Source: an uncultured Sphingomonas sp. (lineage in GTDB: Bacteria; Pseudomonadota; Alphaproteobacteria; Sphingomonadales; Sphingomonadaceae). Taken from it: 54,293 nucleotides of DNA. The position numbers were made by a program, and so were the translations under genes. Below the pieces are notes generated by a model. It was not told the origin of the DNA. It searched no databases and worked only from the letters and a program-made list of their open reading frames with translations. Below, one piece after another: positions 29,039 through 37,775 of this stretch; the first letter of the stretch is position 1, and every line of letters begins with the position of its first letter. Location: assembly GCA_913775795.1 (NCBI GenBank), contig CAJYLT010000010.1:1-54293 (forward strand). Reading direction: 5' to 3'.

Positions 29039-29278
29039 ATGACCGACAACATCTCTGCCGAGCAGCTTCGCCTCCTGATCGAGCGCGTCGAGCGGCTCGA
29101 GGAAGAAAAGAAGGGCATCAGCGACGACATCAAGGACGTCTACGCCGAGGCCAAGTCGACCGGCTTCGACGTCAAGACGATGAAGACGATCGTCCGCCTG
29201 CGGAAGATGGAGAAGCACCACCGCGACGAGGCGGAGATGCTGCTCGAGACCTACAAGACCGCGCTCGGCCTGACCTGA
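29039..29278 (+). CDS. gapR: GapR-family nucleoid protein (DUF2312)
   Basis: 79 residues: [20 protein letters not shown] then [20 protein letters not shown] and [20 protein letters not shown], the complete GapR pattern of a coiled coil with basic faces. In Caulobacter GapR clamps overtwisted DNA ahead of polymerases and supports topoisomerase action. This copy is about ten residues shorter at the N-terminus than the Caulobacter one. AGGGA lies before the ATG. A DUF1003 gene begins five bases after its stop. Confidence 0.95.
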   Translation: MTDNISAEQLRLLIERVERLEEEKKGISDDIKDVYAEAKSTGFDVKTMKTIVRLRKMEKHHRDEAEMLLETYKTALGLT

Positions 29279-29283
29279 TCGCG

Positions 29284-29823
29284 ATGGACAGCGTTCCCCA
29301 CACCGTCGAGGCTGCTCGCGCGCTGCTCATCCGCAGCGACGGGAGTCTCGACGACGAGGAACGCCGCGTCCTTGCCAGTATCGAGGCCGGCACCCTCGTC
29401 GCCCGCGATGCGGGCGACGAGGCGGAGGCACGGGCGAGCGTCGGCGACCGCCTGTCCGACCGCGTGGCGGCGATCGGCGGGTCGTGGGGGTTCATCGTCA
29501 CCTTCACCGCCGTGCTGCTCGGCTGGATGCTGCTCAATTCCGAAGTGCTCTCGCGCCTCGGCCTCGCCTTCGACCCCTACCCCTACATCTTCCTCAACCT
29601 GATGCTCTCGACGCTGGCCGCGGTGCAGGCGCCGATCATCATGATGAGCCAGAACCGGCAGGCGGCAAAGGATCGCGTCGCCGCCAGCCTCGATTACGAG
29701 ACCAACCTGCGCGCCGAGCTCGATATCCTGCGGCTTCACCACAAGCTCGACCACGCTGTGCTCGCGCGGCTGGATGCGCTGGAAGCGAAGATCGACGCGC
29801 TGGGAACGCGCCTCCCCTCTTGA
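29284..29823 (+). CDS. DUF1003 membrane protein
   Basis: 179 residues. The centre carries the DUF1003 block: [16 protein letters not shown], a membrane helix (about 63-83), [30 protein letters not shown] with a second helix, then a coiled-coil tail (about 145-175). The family is widespread and without an agreed function. It follows gapR with five bases between them and is probably cotranscribed; no clear ribosome binding site precedes its ATG, which hints at coupling to gapR. Confidence 0.88.
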   Translation: MDSVPHTVEAARALLIRSDGSLDDEERRVLASIEAGTLVARDAGDEAEARASVGDRLSDRVAAIGGSWGFIVTFTAVLLGWMLLNSEVLSRLGLAFDPYPYIFLNLMLSTLAAVQAPIIMMSQNRQAAKDRVAASLDYETNLRAELDILRLHHKLDHAVLARLDALEAKIDALGTRLPS

Positions 29824-29893
29824 GCCCGCGCCCGCTTCAAGGCTAGGACGCCGCCCCTATCCCAAGCGGGCGGCATCGAACCGGAAGCGCATC

Positions 29894-30637
29894 ATGGCAG
29901 GCCACAGCAAGTTCAAGAACATCATGCACCGCAAGGGTGCGCAGGATAAGAAGCGCTCGTCGCTCTTTTCCAAGCTTAGCCGCGAAATCACCGTCGCGGC
30001 CAAGATGGGCACGCCTGATCCCGACATGAACCCGCGCCTGCGCGCCGCGGTCAATGCGGCCAAGGCGCAGTCGATGCCCAAGGACAATATCCAGCGCGCG
30101 ATCGACAAGGCCTCGACCGCCGACACCGACAATTACGAGGAAATCCGCTACGAGGGGTTCGGGCCCGGCGGCGTCAGCCTCATCATCGAGGCGCTGACCG
30201 ACAACCGCAACCGCACCGCCACCAACGTGCGCACCGCGGTATCGAAGAACGGCGGCAACCTGGGCGCAAGCGGATCGGTCAGCCACGGCTTCGACCGGAT
30301 GGGCCTCATCAACTATCCCGCCAGCGCCGGCGACGCCGAAAAGGTGTTCGAGGCGGCGCTGGAAGCGGGCGCGGAGGACGTGTCCTCGAGCGACGAGGGC
30401 CACGAGATCTGGACCGCGCAGGACGCGCTGCACGAGGTCGCCAAGGCGATCACCCCCGTCCTCGGCGAGCCCGAGGGTGCCAAGCTCGCCTGGCGGCCGC
30501 AGACGATGGTCGCGGTCGGCGAGGACGAGGCGGGCCAGCTCTTCAAGCTGATCGACGCGCTCGACGACGACGACGACGTCCAGACCGTCTGGGGCAATTA
30601 CGAAGTCTCCGACGAGGTGATGGAGAAGCTGGGTTGA
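29894..30637 (+). CDS. yebC: YebC/PmpR family protein (TACO1-like)
   Basis: 247 residues, standard length. N-terminal [20 protein letters not shown], then [18 protein letters not shown] and [20 protein letters not shown] identify the family. YebC proteins were annotated as transcriptional regulators; more recent work supports a role in relieving ribosome stalling. The ATG at 29894 matches the invariant start. It stands 31 bases upstream of ruvC, a common pairing in bacteria. Confidence 0.97.
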   Translation: MAGHSKFKNIMHRKGAQDKKRSSLFSKLSREITVAAKMGTPDPDMNPRLRAAVNAAKAQSMPKDNIQRAIDKASTADTDNYEEIRYEGFGPGGVSLIIEALTDNRNRTATNVRTAVSKNGGNLGASGSVSHGFDRMGLINYPASAGDAEKVFEAALEAGAEDVSSSDEGHEIWTAQDALHEVAKAITPVLGEPEGAKLAWRPQTMVAVGEDEAGQLFKLIDALDDDDDVQTVWGNYEVSDEVMEKLG

Positions 30638-30643
30638 GGGATC

Positions 30644-30664
30644 GCCTCCCCGGCTTGGGGAGGC
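30644..30664 (+). promoter_or_regulatory. Hairpin covering the ruvC ribosome binding site
   Basis: GCCTCCCC-GGCTT-GGGGAGGC is a perfect eight-pair stem in the 31-base spacer between yebC and ruvC. Its right arm contains the only ribosome binding site (GGGGAGG, ending five bases before the TTG start). In the mRNA the site would be paired unless ribosomes finishing yebC or another factor open it. It also resembles the G/C-rich intergenic repeats seen elsewhere in the window. Confidence 0.6.
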
Positions 30665-30668
30665 ACCC

Positions 30669-31154
30669 TTGCTGATCCTCGGCCTCGACCCCGGCCTCGG
30701 CATCACCGGCTGGGGCCTGATCGAGGCGGCGGGCAACCGGCTGTCGCACCGCGCCAACGGGCGGCTGAGGACGAGTACCGCCGCCCCGCTTGCGACCCGG
30801 CTTGCCCAGCTCGATGCGCTGCTTTCCGCGCTGGTCGGCGAGCACCGCCCCATGGCGGCGGCGTGCGAGGAGGTGTTCGTCAACGCCAACGCGCAATCGA
30901 CGCTGAAGCTCGCCCAGGCGCGCGGCGTGGTGCTGGCGAATGCAGCCCGCGCGGGGCTGATCGTCGGCGAATATGCCCCGACCCTCGTCAAGCAGGCGGT
31001 GGTCGGCACCGGCCGCGCGGACAAGGCGCAGGTGCATGCGATGGTCACGCGGCTGATGCCCGGCACGGCGATCGACGGCCCCGATGCCGCCGACGCGCTG
31101 GCGGTGGCGATCTGCCACGCGCATCATCTGGCAAGCGCGGGCCGCGGGGTCTGA
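30669..31154 (+). CDS. ruvC: Holliday junction resolvase RuvC
   Basis: 161 residues, starting at a TTG; the conserved [14 protein letters not shown] begins at once, so no earlier start is needed. The four catalytic acids are Asp7, Glu67 (CEEVFVN), Asp139 and Asp142 ([12 protein letters not shown]). RuvC dimers cut Holliday junctions handed over by RuvAB; ruvA and ruvB are not in the window, although they often follow. The gene converges on an exported protein gene with only three bases between. Confidence 0.96.
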   Translation: MLILGLDPGLGITGWGLIEAAGNRLSHRANGRLRTSTAAPLATRLAQLDALLSALVGEHRPMAAACEEVFVNANAQSTLKLAQARGVVLANAARAGLIVGEYAPTLVKQAVVGTGRADKAQVHAMVTRLMPGTAIDGPDAADALAVAICHAHHLASAGRGV

Positions 31155-31157
31155 GGA

Positions 31158-32084
31158 TCAGGCGCAGGTCAGACGGATGACGTCCCTGCCCCGGTCGAAC
31201 ACGATTGACGAGCAGCGCGACAGGTAATCCGCGCCGAGCGACAGCGTATCGCGGCGGCGATCGCGCTTCCTGCCCTTCGCCGCCACGACGATCTCGTCGG
31301 GATCGGCCGCCGCCCCCGCCTCGCGGATGCCGCTCGCATTCCCGAAATCGGCGGTGCGCAGGCCAAGCGTCGATAGCGACAGCGTGCCGATGCGAAGCGG
31401 GCGGGCGAGCGAGAGCGTCCGCACCGGCCGCTCGATACCGAAGAAGATCTCGGTCGACACCGCCGCGCCCGACACGCTGCCGTCATGGAACGCCGCCAGC
31501 CGCGCCCCCGCCCCCGCCGTCACGAGCGTGCGCGCGTGATAGGGATCGAAGCGGACGTGCATCGGCTCGCCCCCCACCTCGATCGTGGCAAAGGTCGCGC
31601 TGAAATTGCCGAACAGGCCGAGCGGCCCGGTCGCACGCTCCATGGGCAGCACGGTCGTCGTCTCTCCCGCGATCGGCGCGCGGAACTGAAAGCGGACGAT
31701 GGCTTCCGGGAATGCCTCCGGCCCCACGCTGCCGTCGCCGGCGGGGGCGAAGGGACGTGCGGTCCAGCCGACCCGCCGCTTGATCCGCCCCGCGCCCAGG
31801 TCGACGGGCACCACCTGCGTGCGCGACATGACCGACGTGCCGCCTACCTTGTAGCCGATGCCGACGCCCCAATGCCCGGTCGTCTTGAAGCGCGATCGCT
31901 CGGCGAAACCGGCATCGAGCAGCGGCATGGCGGGCGCCGCCGGATCGACCCGCAGCACCGCCTTCTCGCCATTGACCGTCACCTCGACCAGCCCCTTGCC
32001 GGTCACGACCCGCTCCGCTGGCGCCCGATCGGCGGCGATCAGCAGCGGAACCAGCGGGATCATCAGGCCAAGGCGTCGGTTCAA
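31158..32084 (-). CDS. Exported protein with a degenerate aspartic-protease-like fold
   Basis: 308 residues with a signal peptide (about 1-18). The C-terminal phrase SLGADYLSRCSSIVFDRGRDVIRLTC matches the closing strand of bacterial retropepsin-like aspartyl proteases. Internal repeats such as LRVDPAAPAMPLLDAGF and VRFDPYHARTLVTAGAG lie where each lobe's Asp-Thr-Gly would be, but both read Asp-Pro, so the Thr-Gly is gone. I infer a secreted, probably non-proteolytic relative. No named family is recognised with confidence. It is convergent with ruvC. Confidence 0.6.
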   Translation of the reverse strand: MNRRLGLMIPLVPLLIAADRAPAERVVTGKGLVEVTVNGEKAVLRVDPAAPAMPLLDAGFAERSRFKTTGHWGVGIGYKVGGTSVMSRTQVVPVDLGAGRIKRRVGWTARPFAPAGDGSVGPEAFPEAIVRFQFRAPIAGETTTVLPMERATGPLGLFGNFSATFATIEVGGEPMHVRFDPYHARTLVTAGAGARLAAFHDGSVSGAAVSTEIFFGIERPVRTLSLARPLRIGTLSLSTLGLRTADFGNASGIREAGAAADPDEIVVAAKGRKRDRRRDTLSLGADYLSRCSSIVFDRGRDVIRLTCA

Positions 32085-32168
32085 ATCCAGTCTCCTGTCG
32101 CGTCGTCGGACGGCGCAACTGGCGACAGGATCACGGCGAAATCGTGACGCCTTCGATATGAACGCGGC

Positions 32169-32738
32169 TTAATTCTTCGGCAGCTTGCTCGCATCGATGC
32201 CGGGGCCAAGGTCGAGCAGGAACGCCGGCCCGATCTCCAGCACCTGCTTGGCGCCGGCAAGCTGGATCGAGATGCGCGCCTTGCCCGGCGCATAGGCGGC
32301 GGCGGACTCGCCCGACGCATAATAACGCTTCCACGCCGATCCCACCTGCACCGTCTCCGCCGCGATCGGAGTATAGGGCGCATCGGCCCCGCCCGCGCCG
32401 ATCGGCACGGGCACGGTCTCACCGTCCTTGGCATCCGGTGCGCGCAGATAGACGATGGCGAGCAGCGTATCGCCCGCCGCGACGGGCTTGATCGTCGGAT
32501 AGGTCGCGCCCGTATCCCACGGATTCGCGCCCTTTCGCGTCACCGCCACGCGCACCGCATTGCCGCCCGGCACGTCGGCGGCGGGCACTTCCTTCGCCTT
32601 CTGGTCGGGGCCGTAGAGGCTCCAGCCGATGCCCGGCTGGTTGATTGCCTTGTCGAAGATGTTGCCGCCTTGCGGTGCCTGTGCGGTCACCAGCCAGACG
32701 GGTGCCGCGGCCAGCGCCAGCGCGATCGTCGCTTTCAT
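32169..32738 (-). CDS. Exported protein, possible carbohydrate-binding-like domain
   Basis: 189 residues from the ATG at 32738, whose spacing from GGGGGG (six bases) is better than that of the ATG two codons earlier. A signal peptide covers about residues 1-20 (ending VTAQA). The rest is a beta-rich domain with NIFDKAINQPGIGWSLYG, DTLLAIVYLRAP, GSAWKRYYASGES and ARISIQLAGAKQVLEIGPAFLLDLG, a pattern like the CBM4/9-type modules often seen in exported glycan proteins. There is no enzyme domain. Function is unknown. It lies downstream of the efflux operon in the same direction, 98 bases away. Confidence 0.6.
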   Translation of the reverse strand: MKATIALALAAAPVWLVTAQAPQGGNIFDKAINQPGIGWSLYGPDQKAKEVPAADVPGGNAVRVAVTRKGANPWDTGATYPTIKPVAAGDTLLAIVYLRAPDAKDGETVPVPIGAGGADAPYTPIAAETVQVGSAWKRYYASGESAAAYAPGKARISIQLAGAKQVLEIGPAFLLDLGPGIDASKLPKN

Positions 32739-32836
32739 GTCCATCCCCCCGCCGTCGCCGGCTCGGGTGCCGGTCGATCGACAAGTCGGACTATATCGCG
32801 CCCGCCGCCTCCGAAAAGAGGCTGCGTGCGGACGGA

Positions 32837-34249
32837 TCAGACCCGCCAGCCGAGGCCCAGCGCCTTTTGCAGCGCGACGTAATCGGCGGTCATTGCCGCG
32901 GTCGCCTGTACCACCGACTGCTCTGCCGCCGTCCGCTGCCGCTCGGCATCGAGCGTGTCGATGAGCGTTGCGACGCCCGCCGCATAACGCTGCTGCATCA
33001 GCGCGGCGGCGCGATCGGCGGTCGCCTTCGACTGGGCGGCGGCGGCCACGCTCGCGCGGCGCGCGGCATAGCGGGACAGCGCATCCTCGGCATCGCGCAG
33101 CGCCGTCAGCACCGCACCGCGATATTGCGCCGCCGCCTCGTCGCGCTGCCCCTCCGCCTGGCCGATGCGGGCGCCGTTGCGCCCGAAGTCGAGCGCGTTC
33201 CACTGAAGCCGCGGCACCGCGATCCCGGCAAGGTTGCCGAGGTCGAACAGGTCGCCCGGCTTGGTCCCGCCGATGCCGATCAGGCCGAGGAAGCTGATTC
33301 GCGGCAGCGCGGCGGCCTTGGCAAGGCCGATCTGCGCGGTTCGCTGCGCCAGCACACGCTCGGCCGCGCGCACGTCGGGGCGGCGCTCCAGCAGCTCGGC
33401 GGGGTCACCCACGTCGACGCGCGCGGGCGGCAGCGGCACGGGGCGCGGGGCGGACAGCTCGGCATCGAGCGTCCCCGGCGCATCGCCCACCAGCACCGCC
33501 AGCGCGTTGAGATAGGCGTCGCGCTCGGCATCGATCGGCACGATCGCGGCGTCGCTCTCGACGACGAGGCCGCGGATGCGCTCGACATCGAGCTGGCTCG
33601 CCGTGCCCGCGCGGAACCGCTGTTCGGTCAGCGCGAGGATCCGGCGCCGCGTCTCCGCCGTTGCGCGGCCGAGCTCGAGCCGGCGCTGGCGATCGCGCAG
33701 GTTGACGTATGCGCTGGCGACTTCGGCGGTCAGGCTGACCTGTGCGTCGGCCACCTGCGCCTCGGCCGCGCCGACACCAGCGCGCGCCGCCTCGACCCGG
33801 CGCTTCTGGCCGCCGAACAGGTCGATCTCCCAACTAGCGTCGAAGCCGACATTGTAGAAGTCGATGCCCTGCGTCCCGCCATCGGCAGTGCCGCCTGTCA
33901 GCCCGCCATTGGGGAGCTCGGCGCGCAGATAGGTGCCCTGGAGATTGGCGTTGGGCAGACCGTTGGCGCGATCGAGCCGGAGCGCCGAGCGCGCCTGGCG
34001 CAGCCGGGCCTCGGCCACCGCGATGCTCGGATTGTCCTTCAGTGCGCGCTCGACCAGCGTGTCGAGCTCGGCATCGTTCAGGCCGCGCCACCAGTCGGCG
34101 ACGACGGGCTCAGCGGCGGACGTCTGGCCGGCGCGCGCGAACGTGGCGGGCGCGGCGACCGCGCCGGCGCTCTTGGGGCCTTCGTAATTCGGGCCGACGG
34201 TGCAAGCCGCAAGCGCGGCGAGCGAAACGAGCGGGATCAACTTGCGCAT
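32837..34249 (-). CDS. Outer membrane efflux channel, NodT/OprM-type lipoprotein
   Basis: 470 residues. The N-terminus MRKLIPLVSLAALAAC is a lipoprotein signal with Cys16 for lipid attachment, followed by TVGPNYEGP, the typical opening of RND/MFS outer-membrane factors. Two long helical OEP repeats follow, each with the hairpin strands (for example GFDASWEIDLFGGQKRRVEAA and LQWNALDFGRNGARIGQAEGQ). It would form the trimeric exit duct for the adjacent adaptor and DHA2 permease. It begins seven bases after the permease stop, so it is the last gene of the efflux operon. Confidence 0.93.
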   Translation of the reverse strand: MRKLIPLVSLAALAACTVGPNYEGPKSAGAVAAPATFARAGQTSAAEPVVADWWRGLNDAELDTLVERALKDNPSIAVAEARLRQARSALRLDRANGLPNANLQGTYLRAELPNGGLTGGTADGGTQGIDFYNVGFDASWEIDLFGGQKRRVEAARAGVGAAEAQVADAQVSLTAEVASAYVNLRDRQRRLELGRATAETRRRILALTEQRFRAGTASQLDVERIRGLVVESDAAIVPIDAERDAYLNALAVLVGDAPGTLDAELSAPRPVPLPPARVDVGDPAELLERRPDVRAAERVLAQRTAQIGLAKAAALPRISFLGLIGIGGTKPGDLFDLGNLAGIAVPRLQWNALDFGRNGARIGQAEGQRDEAAAQYRGAVLTALRDAEDALSRYAARRASVAAAAQSKATADRAAALMQQRYAAGVATLIDTLDAERQRTAAEQSVVQATAAMTADYVALQKALGLGWRV

Positions 34250-34256
34250 GGATGCC

Positions 34257-35807
34257 TCAATGCATCGCGGCCACCGGCCCCTTGGGCAGCGGTCGCAGGA
34301 ACAGGACGAGCGGGGCTGCACAGACGATCAGCACCGCGAGCACGACGAAGATGTCGTTGTAGGTCATGACCAGCGCCTCTCGCTGGATGGTGCCGGCCAG
34401 CGTGCGGAAAGCAGCCTCGGCATTGCCGAGCGCGCCGGCCAGCCCGCCGAGATAGCCCTGCACCTCGCCCGAATTGGCGGGCAGCGTTTCCTCCAGCCGG
34501 CGACTGTGCAGCCACATGCGCTGGTCCTGCACCGTCGCGATGCCCGCGAGCGCGAGGCTGCCGCCCAGGTTGCGGACGGCGTTGAACAGGCCCGCGGCAT
34601 CGCCCGCATCCTCACGCGGTACCGACGCGATCGCCGCCTGGTTGAGGAAGAGGAAGCCGAAGATCGTGCCGACGCCGCGCAGCAGCTGCGATTCGACGAA
34701 GTCGCCGCCTGCCGCATCGGCGGTCAGCGTCGTGTCAATCCAGCAGCTATACGCCATGACCAGAAAGCCGAATCCGACCGCGATCCGGATATCGATCTTG
34801 CGAATGAGGATCGGCGTGAACGGCATCAGAAGAATGCTGGGAATGCCCGACAGCAGCACGATCTGTCCCGCCTGCAGCGCGTTGTAATTAGCGATCGCGG
34901 CCAGGAACTGCGGAATGACGAAGGCGGTGCCGTAGAGCATCATGCCGAGCACGAGGCCCATCAGCGCGACCGACCCGAACTGGCGATCGAGCAGCAGCCT
35001 GAGCTTGATGACCGGCCGCTTAGCGACGAACTGGCCCGCGAACAGGCAGACGAACCCGACCAGCGACACCAGCGTCAGCATGATGATCTCGTGGCTCTCG
35101 AACCACTGCTCGCGCTGCCCCTCCTCCAGCACCACCGTCAGGCCTCCGAGGCCGAGGGCAAGGCCGATGATGCCGAGCCAGTCGGCGTTCGCCAGCTCCT
35201 CGATATGCGCCTTCTGATGCGGCAGGCCGACGAGCAGCAACGTGACGAGGATCACGCCCACCGGCAGGTTGAGGAAAAAGGCATAGTGCCAGCTGACATT
35301 CTCGGTCAGCCACCCGCCGATCAGCGGGCCGAGCAGCGGTCCCAGAATGGCGACGACGCCGAACAGCGCGTTGCCCACTGGCTGCTGATGCCTCGGCAGG
35401 CGCGTCGCGATGATCGTCATCGCGGTGGGAATGAGTGCGCCGCCCGTGATCCCCTGCCCCGCACGGCCGATGATCATCGTGGTCAGGTCGGTAGCGATGC
35501 CGCAGACCATCGAGAAGATAGTGAACAGGCTTGCCGACATGAGCAGGAATGTGCGCAGCCCGAAGACGCGCGATAGCCACGCTGCGAGCGGAATGATGAC
35601 GATTTCGGCGACGAGGTAGCTGGTGGCGATCCACGTCCCCTCGGTCCCGCTCGCGCCGATCTCGCCCTGGATCGTTGGGAGGGCCGAGTTGACGATCGAG
35701 ATGTCGAGCATCGCCATCATCGCGCCGAGGCTGCCCGCCGCGACCGCCATCCATGCGGCAGCGTCGGCATTCGCCTCGCGCTGCTGGGGGGCGGCGGCGG
35801 CGCTCAC
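34257..35807 (-). CDS. emrB: DHA2 family drug:H+ antiporter, EmrB-like
   Basis: 516 residues starting at GTG, which overlaps the adaptor stop (GTGA). Fourteen membrane helices are expected. Motif A-like and family phrases include MMAMLDISIVNSALPTIQGEIG, the motif C region GRAGQGITGGALIPTAM, and LGPLLGPLIGGWLTENVSWHYAFFLNLPVG. These transporters expel hydrophobic drugs, uncouplers or aromatic acids with an EmrA adaptor and an outer membrane channel, both of which flank it. The substrate is not readable from sequence. Confidence 0.94.
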   Translation of the reverse strand: MSAAAAPQQREANADAAAWMAVAAGSLGAMMAMLDISIVNSALPTIQGEIGASGTEGTWIATSYLVAEIVIIPLAAWLSRVFGLRTFLLMSASLFTIFSMVCGIATDLTTMIIGRAGQGITGGALIPTAMTIIATRLPRHQQPVGNALFGVVAILGPLLGPLIGGWLTENVSWHYAFFLNLPVGVILVTLLLVGLPHQKAHIEELANADWLGIIGLALGLGGLTVVLEEGQREQWFESHEIIMLTLVSLVGFVCLFAGQFVAKRPVIKLRLLLDRQFGSVALMGLVLGMMLYGTAFVIPQFLAAIANYNALQAGQIVLLSGIPSILLMPFTPILIRKIDIRIAVGFGFLVMAYSCWIDTTLTADAAGGDFVESQLLRGVGTIFGFLFLNQAAIASVPREDAGDAAGLFNAVRNLGGSLALAGIATVQDQRMWLHSRRLEETLPANSGEVQGYLGGLAGALGNAEAAFRTLAGTIQREALVMTYNDIFVVLAVLIVCAAPLVLFLRPLPKGPVAAMH

Positions 35808-36967
35808 TTGCGGCCGATCCGCTCATTATGGTCTTCCTGCTCCTTGGCGATGCGGTCGGCGGCGTCGCGGGCCGAACGGGTATCGACGCTCACCTCGACC
35901 GACATGCCGGGGACGAGCAGCGCGCGCGTCGCCGGGCCGGGGTTGAGCTGGATGCGGACGGGGATGCGCTGGACGATCTTGGTGAAGTTGCCCGTGGCGT
36001 TCTGCGGCGGCAGGACCGAGAATTGCGCGCCGGTGCCGGGCGCGATGCTGGCGACGCGGCCGGGGATCTCGACGCCGGGCAGCGCATCGACCTCGATCGA
36101 CACGGGCTGGCCGACACGCATCAGGCCGAGCTGCGTCTCCTTGAAATTCGCCTCGATATAGAGGTCGGTGGTCGGCACAACCGACATCAGCCGCGTGCCC
36201 GCCTGCACATACTGGCCGACGCGGACGCTCTTGTCGCCGATGCGGCCGGGGATCGACGCGCGGATCAGCGTCGCACCGACATTGGTCTGCGCCGCCTCGA
36301 GCTGGGCACGCGCGCCCTCGCCCTGTGCCAGCGCCTGATTGACCTGTGCGCGCAGCGTGCCGACGCGGCGCTCCGCCGCGGCGACCGCTGCGCGGGCGGC
36401 GACGACGCGCGCACTCGCCTGCTGCGCCTGGTTGCGCAGCGTCGACACGCGCTCGCGCGTTTCGGCGCCCGTTGCCGCGAGCGGGGCGTAGCGAGCGACT
36501 TCGTTGCGGGCAAAGGCGGCATCGGTTTCGGCGGCGGCAAGATCGGCGCGGGCGCGGGTGATCGCGGCCTGCTGCTCGGCGATCTGTGCCTCGACCCCGC
36601 GGGCATTGGCCTGGGCGACGGCGATCTGCGCCTCGCTCTGCTTGGCCTGCGCATTGTAGTCGCGCGCGTCGATGCGGACGAGCGGGTCGCCCGCCTTCAC
36701 CGTCTGGTTCTCGGCGACCAGCACCTGATCGACATAGCCCGAGATCTTGGGCGCGACGGTCACCGAATCGGCCTGGACATAGGCGTCGGTCGTCGACTGC
36801 TGGAACTTGCCATAGCTCTGATACCGCATGAACCAGAGAAGGCCGCCGACGACCACGATGGCCAGCAGCACCAGGATGATGATCTTGGCGCGCCGCTTCT
36901 TCGCGGGCGAGACGGGCTCGGAACCGGCGTCATCGGGAGTGGTTTGATCGGCAGCGTTATCGGCCAC
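35804..36967 (-). CDS. emrA: Efflux periplasmic adaptor, EmrA/HlyD-like
   Basis: 387 residues. One membrane helix (about 28-48) follows a polar N-terminus. A barrel-sandwich half (TTDAYVQADSVTVAPKISGY), a long coiled-coil hairpin (about 110-225) and the returning half with IEANFKETQLGLMRVGQPVSIEVDALPG complete the membrane-fusion pattern. I place the start at the GTG at 36967, which has GAAGG nine bases upstream; a TTG two codons earlier at 36973 is possible. It is first in the efflux operon and divergent from the marR-type gene. Confidence 0.93.
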   Translation of the reverse strand: MADNAADQTTPDDAGSEPVSPAKKRRAKIIILVLLAIVVVGGLLWFMRYQSYGKFQQSTTDAYVQADSVTVAPKISGYVDQVLVAENQTVKAGDPLVRIDARDYNAQAKQSEAQIAVAQANARGVEAQIAEQQAAITRARADLAAAETDAAFARNEVARYAPLAATGAETRERVSTLRNQAQQASARVVAARAAVAAAERRVGTLRAQVNQALAQGEGARAQLEAAQTNVGATLIRASIPGRIGDKSVRVGQYVQAGTRLMSVVPTTDLYIEANFKETQLGLMRVGQPVSIEVDALPGVEIPGRVASIAPGTGAQFSVLPPQNATGNFTKIVQRIPVRIQLNPGPATRALLVPGMSVEVSVDTRSARDAADRIAKEQEDHNERIGRK

Positions 36968-37022
36968 GGGCAAGCGCCTTCGAAAAATTGGGTCGAGTCG
37001 TCGGGTGCCTCATGTGCTCGCA

Positions 37023-37040
37023 CTTGCAGCATTGCGCAAG
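37023..37040. promoter_or_regulatory. Candidate MarR operator in the divergent efflux promoter
   Basis: CTTGC-N8-GCAAG (37023-37027 and 37036-37040) is an inverted repeat with an inner palindrome TTGCGCAA. It lies in the 93-base gap between emrA and the marR-type gene, 20 bases before the regulator start and beside an AT-rich TATATT. Size and place suit binding by a MarR dimer that would control both directions. Confidence 0.45.
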
Positions 37041-37060
37041 ACCATATATTGAGGCCCCTC

Positions 37061-37516
37061 ATGAAATACCGCAGCGACGACCTCGCCCGGCTGCTTGCCG
37101 GCACCTATATGCGGGTCCACCGCCGCATCGACGCGGCGATGGCGGCGGAGGGCGCGTCGCTGGCGCGGACCAAGATGCTGCTCATCATCGAGAAGCACGC
37201 CGGCGCGGCGCGCGCCGCCGACCTTGCCGGGTTCCTGGGCCAGGCACCGCGGACGGTGACCGAGGCGCTGGACGGGCTGGAGCGCGATGGCCTGATCGCA
37301 CGGACCGCCGACTCGGCCGATCGCCGCGTGAAGCGACTCGCCATCACCGAGGAGGGCCGGCGCGCGATCGCGGCCACCGAACCGCTGCGCCAGCGGTTGA
37401 CCGGCGAATTGTTCGCGTCGCTCGAACCGGCCGAGTGTCAGGCACTTGGCACCACCCTCGAAAAGCTGGTTGCCGCTCTCGACGACGACCCCTCTTGCAG
37501 CGCGTTCCGGTCATGA
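37061..37516 (+). CDS. MarR family transcriptional regulator
   Basis: 151 residues from the ATG at 37061. A winged helix-turn-helix is clear: RAADLAGFLGQAPRTVTEALDGLERDGLIAR then the wing DSADRRVKRLAITEEGRRAI. Helices at both ends form the dimer. MarR proteins usually repress a neighbouring efflux operon and are released by phenolic or drug ligands; the divergent EmrAB-type operon is the obvious target. No Cys that would suggest redox control is in the DNA-binding part; there is one near the C-terminus. Confidence 0.93.
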   Translation: MKYRSDDLARLLAGTYMRVHRRIDAAMAAEGASLARTKMLLIIEKHAGAARAADLAGFLGQAPRTVTEALDGLERDGLIARTADSADRRVKRLAITEEGRRAIAATEPLRQRLTGELFASLEPAECQALGTTLEKLVAALDDDPSCSAFRS

Positions 37517-37565
37517 TACGCTCCCACCCGACCGCGGACGCACCGCGGCGGGACGGAGAGGTGTC

Positions 37566-37673
37566 ATGGAGCGCATCGGCGCTGAATTGTCACAATGCCG
37601 GTTCGGGATGCTTTGCGGGTTCAGCAGCGCCGCGCTCGCCATTTTCGGCGCGGCGTTCGTGATCCTCACCTGA
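37566..37673 (+). CDS. Possible 35-residue membrane protein
   Basis: A short frame from the ATG at 37566 with a good ribosome binding site, GGAGAGG, four bases upstream. It codes for MERIGAELSQCRFGMLCG followed by a hydrophobic run (FSSAALAIFGAAFVIL) that could cross the membrane, and then ends. It lies between the MarR gene and the acylase gene, 50 bases after the former. Start signal and hydrophobicity support it, but the length is too short to exclude chance. Confidence 0.4.
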   Translation: MERIGAELSQCRFGMLCGFSSAALAIFGAAFVILT

Positions 37674-37775
37674 CCGCGGGATCCTGTTCGAGCCTTTGAC
37701 CGCCACCCCGGCGGCGGTTGACATGCGCTGTCCGAGCGGGCCGAAAGGGCGCCGCTGACAGGAGGCGCGTTTCCC

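Noticed and set aside
36968..36973. TTG start of the EmrA-like adaptor
   Set aside because: The GTG two codons later has a better spaced ribosome binding site; the difference is only two residues.
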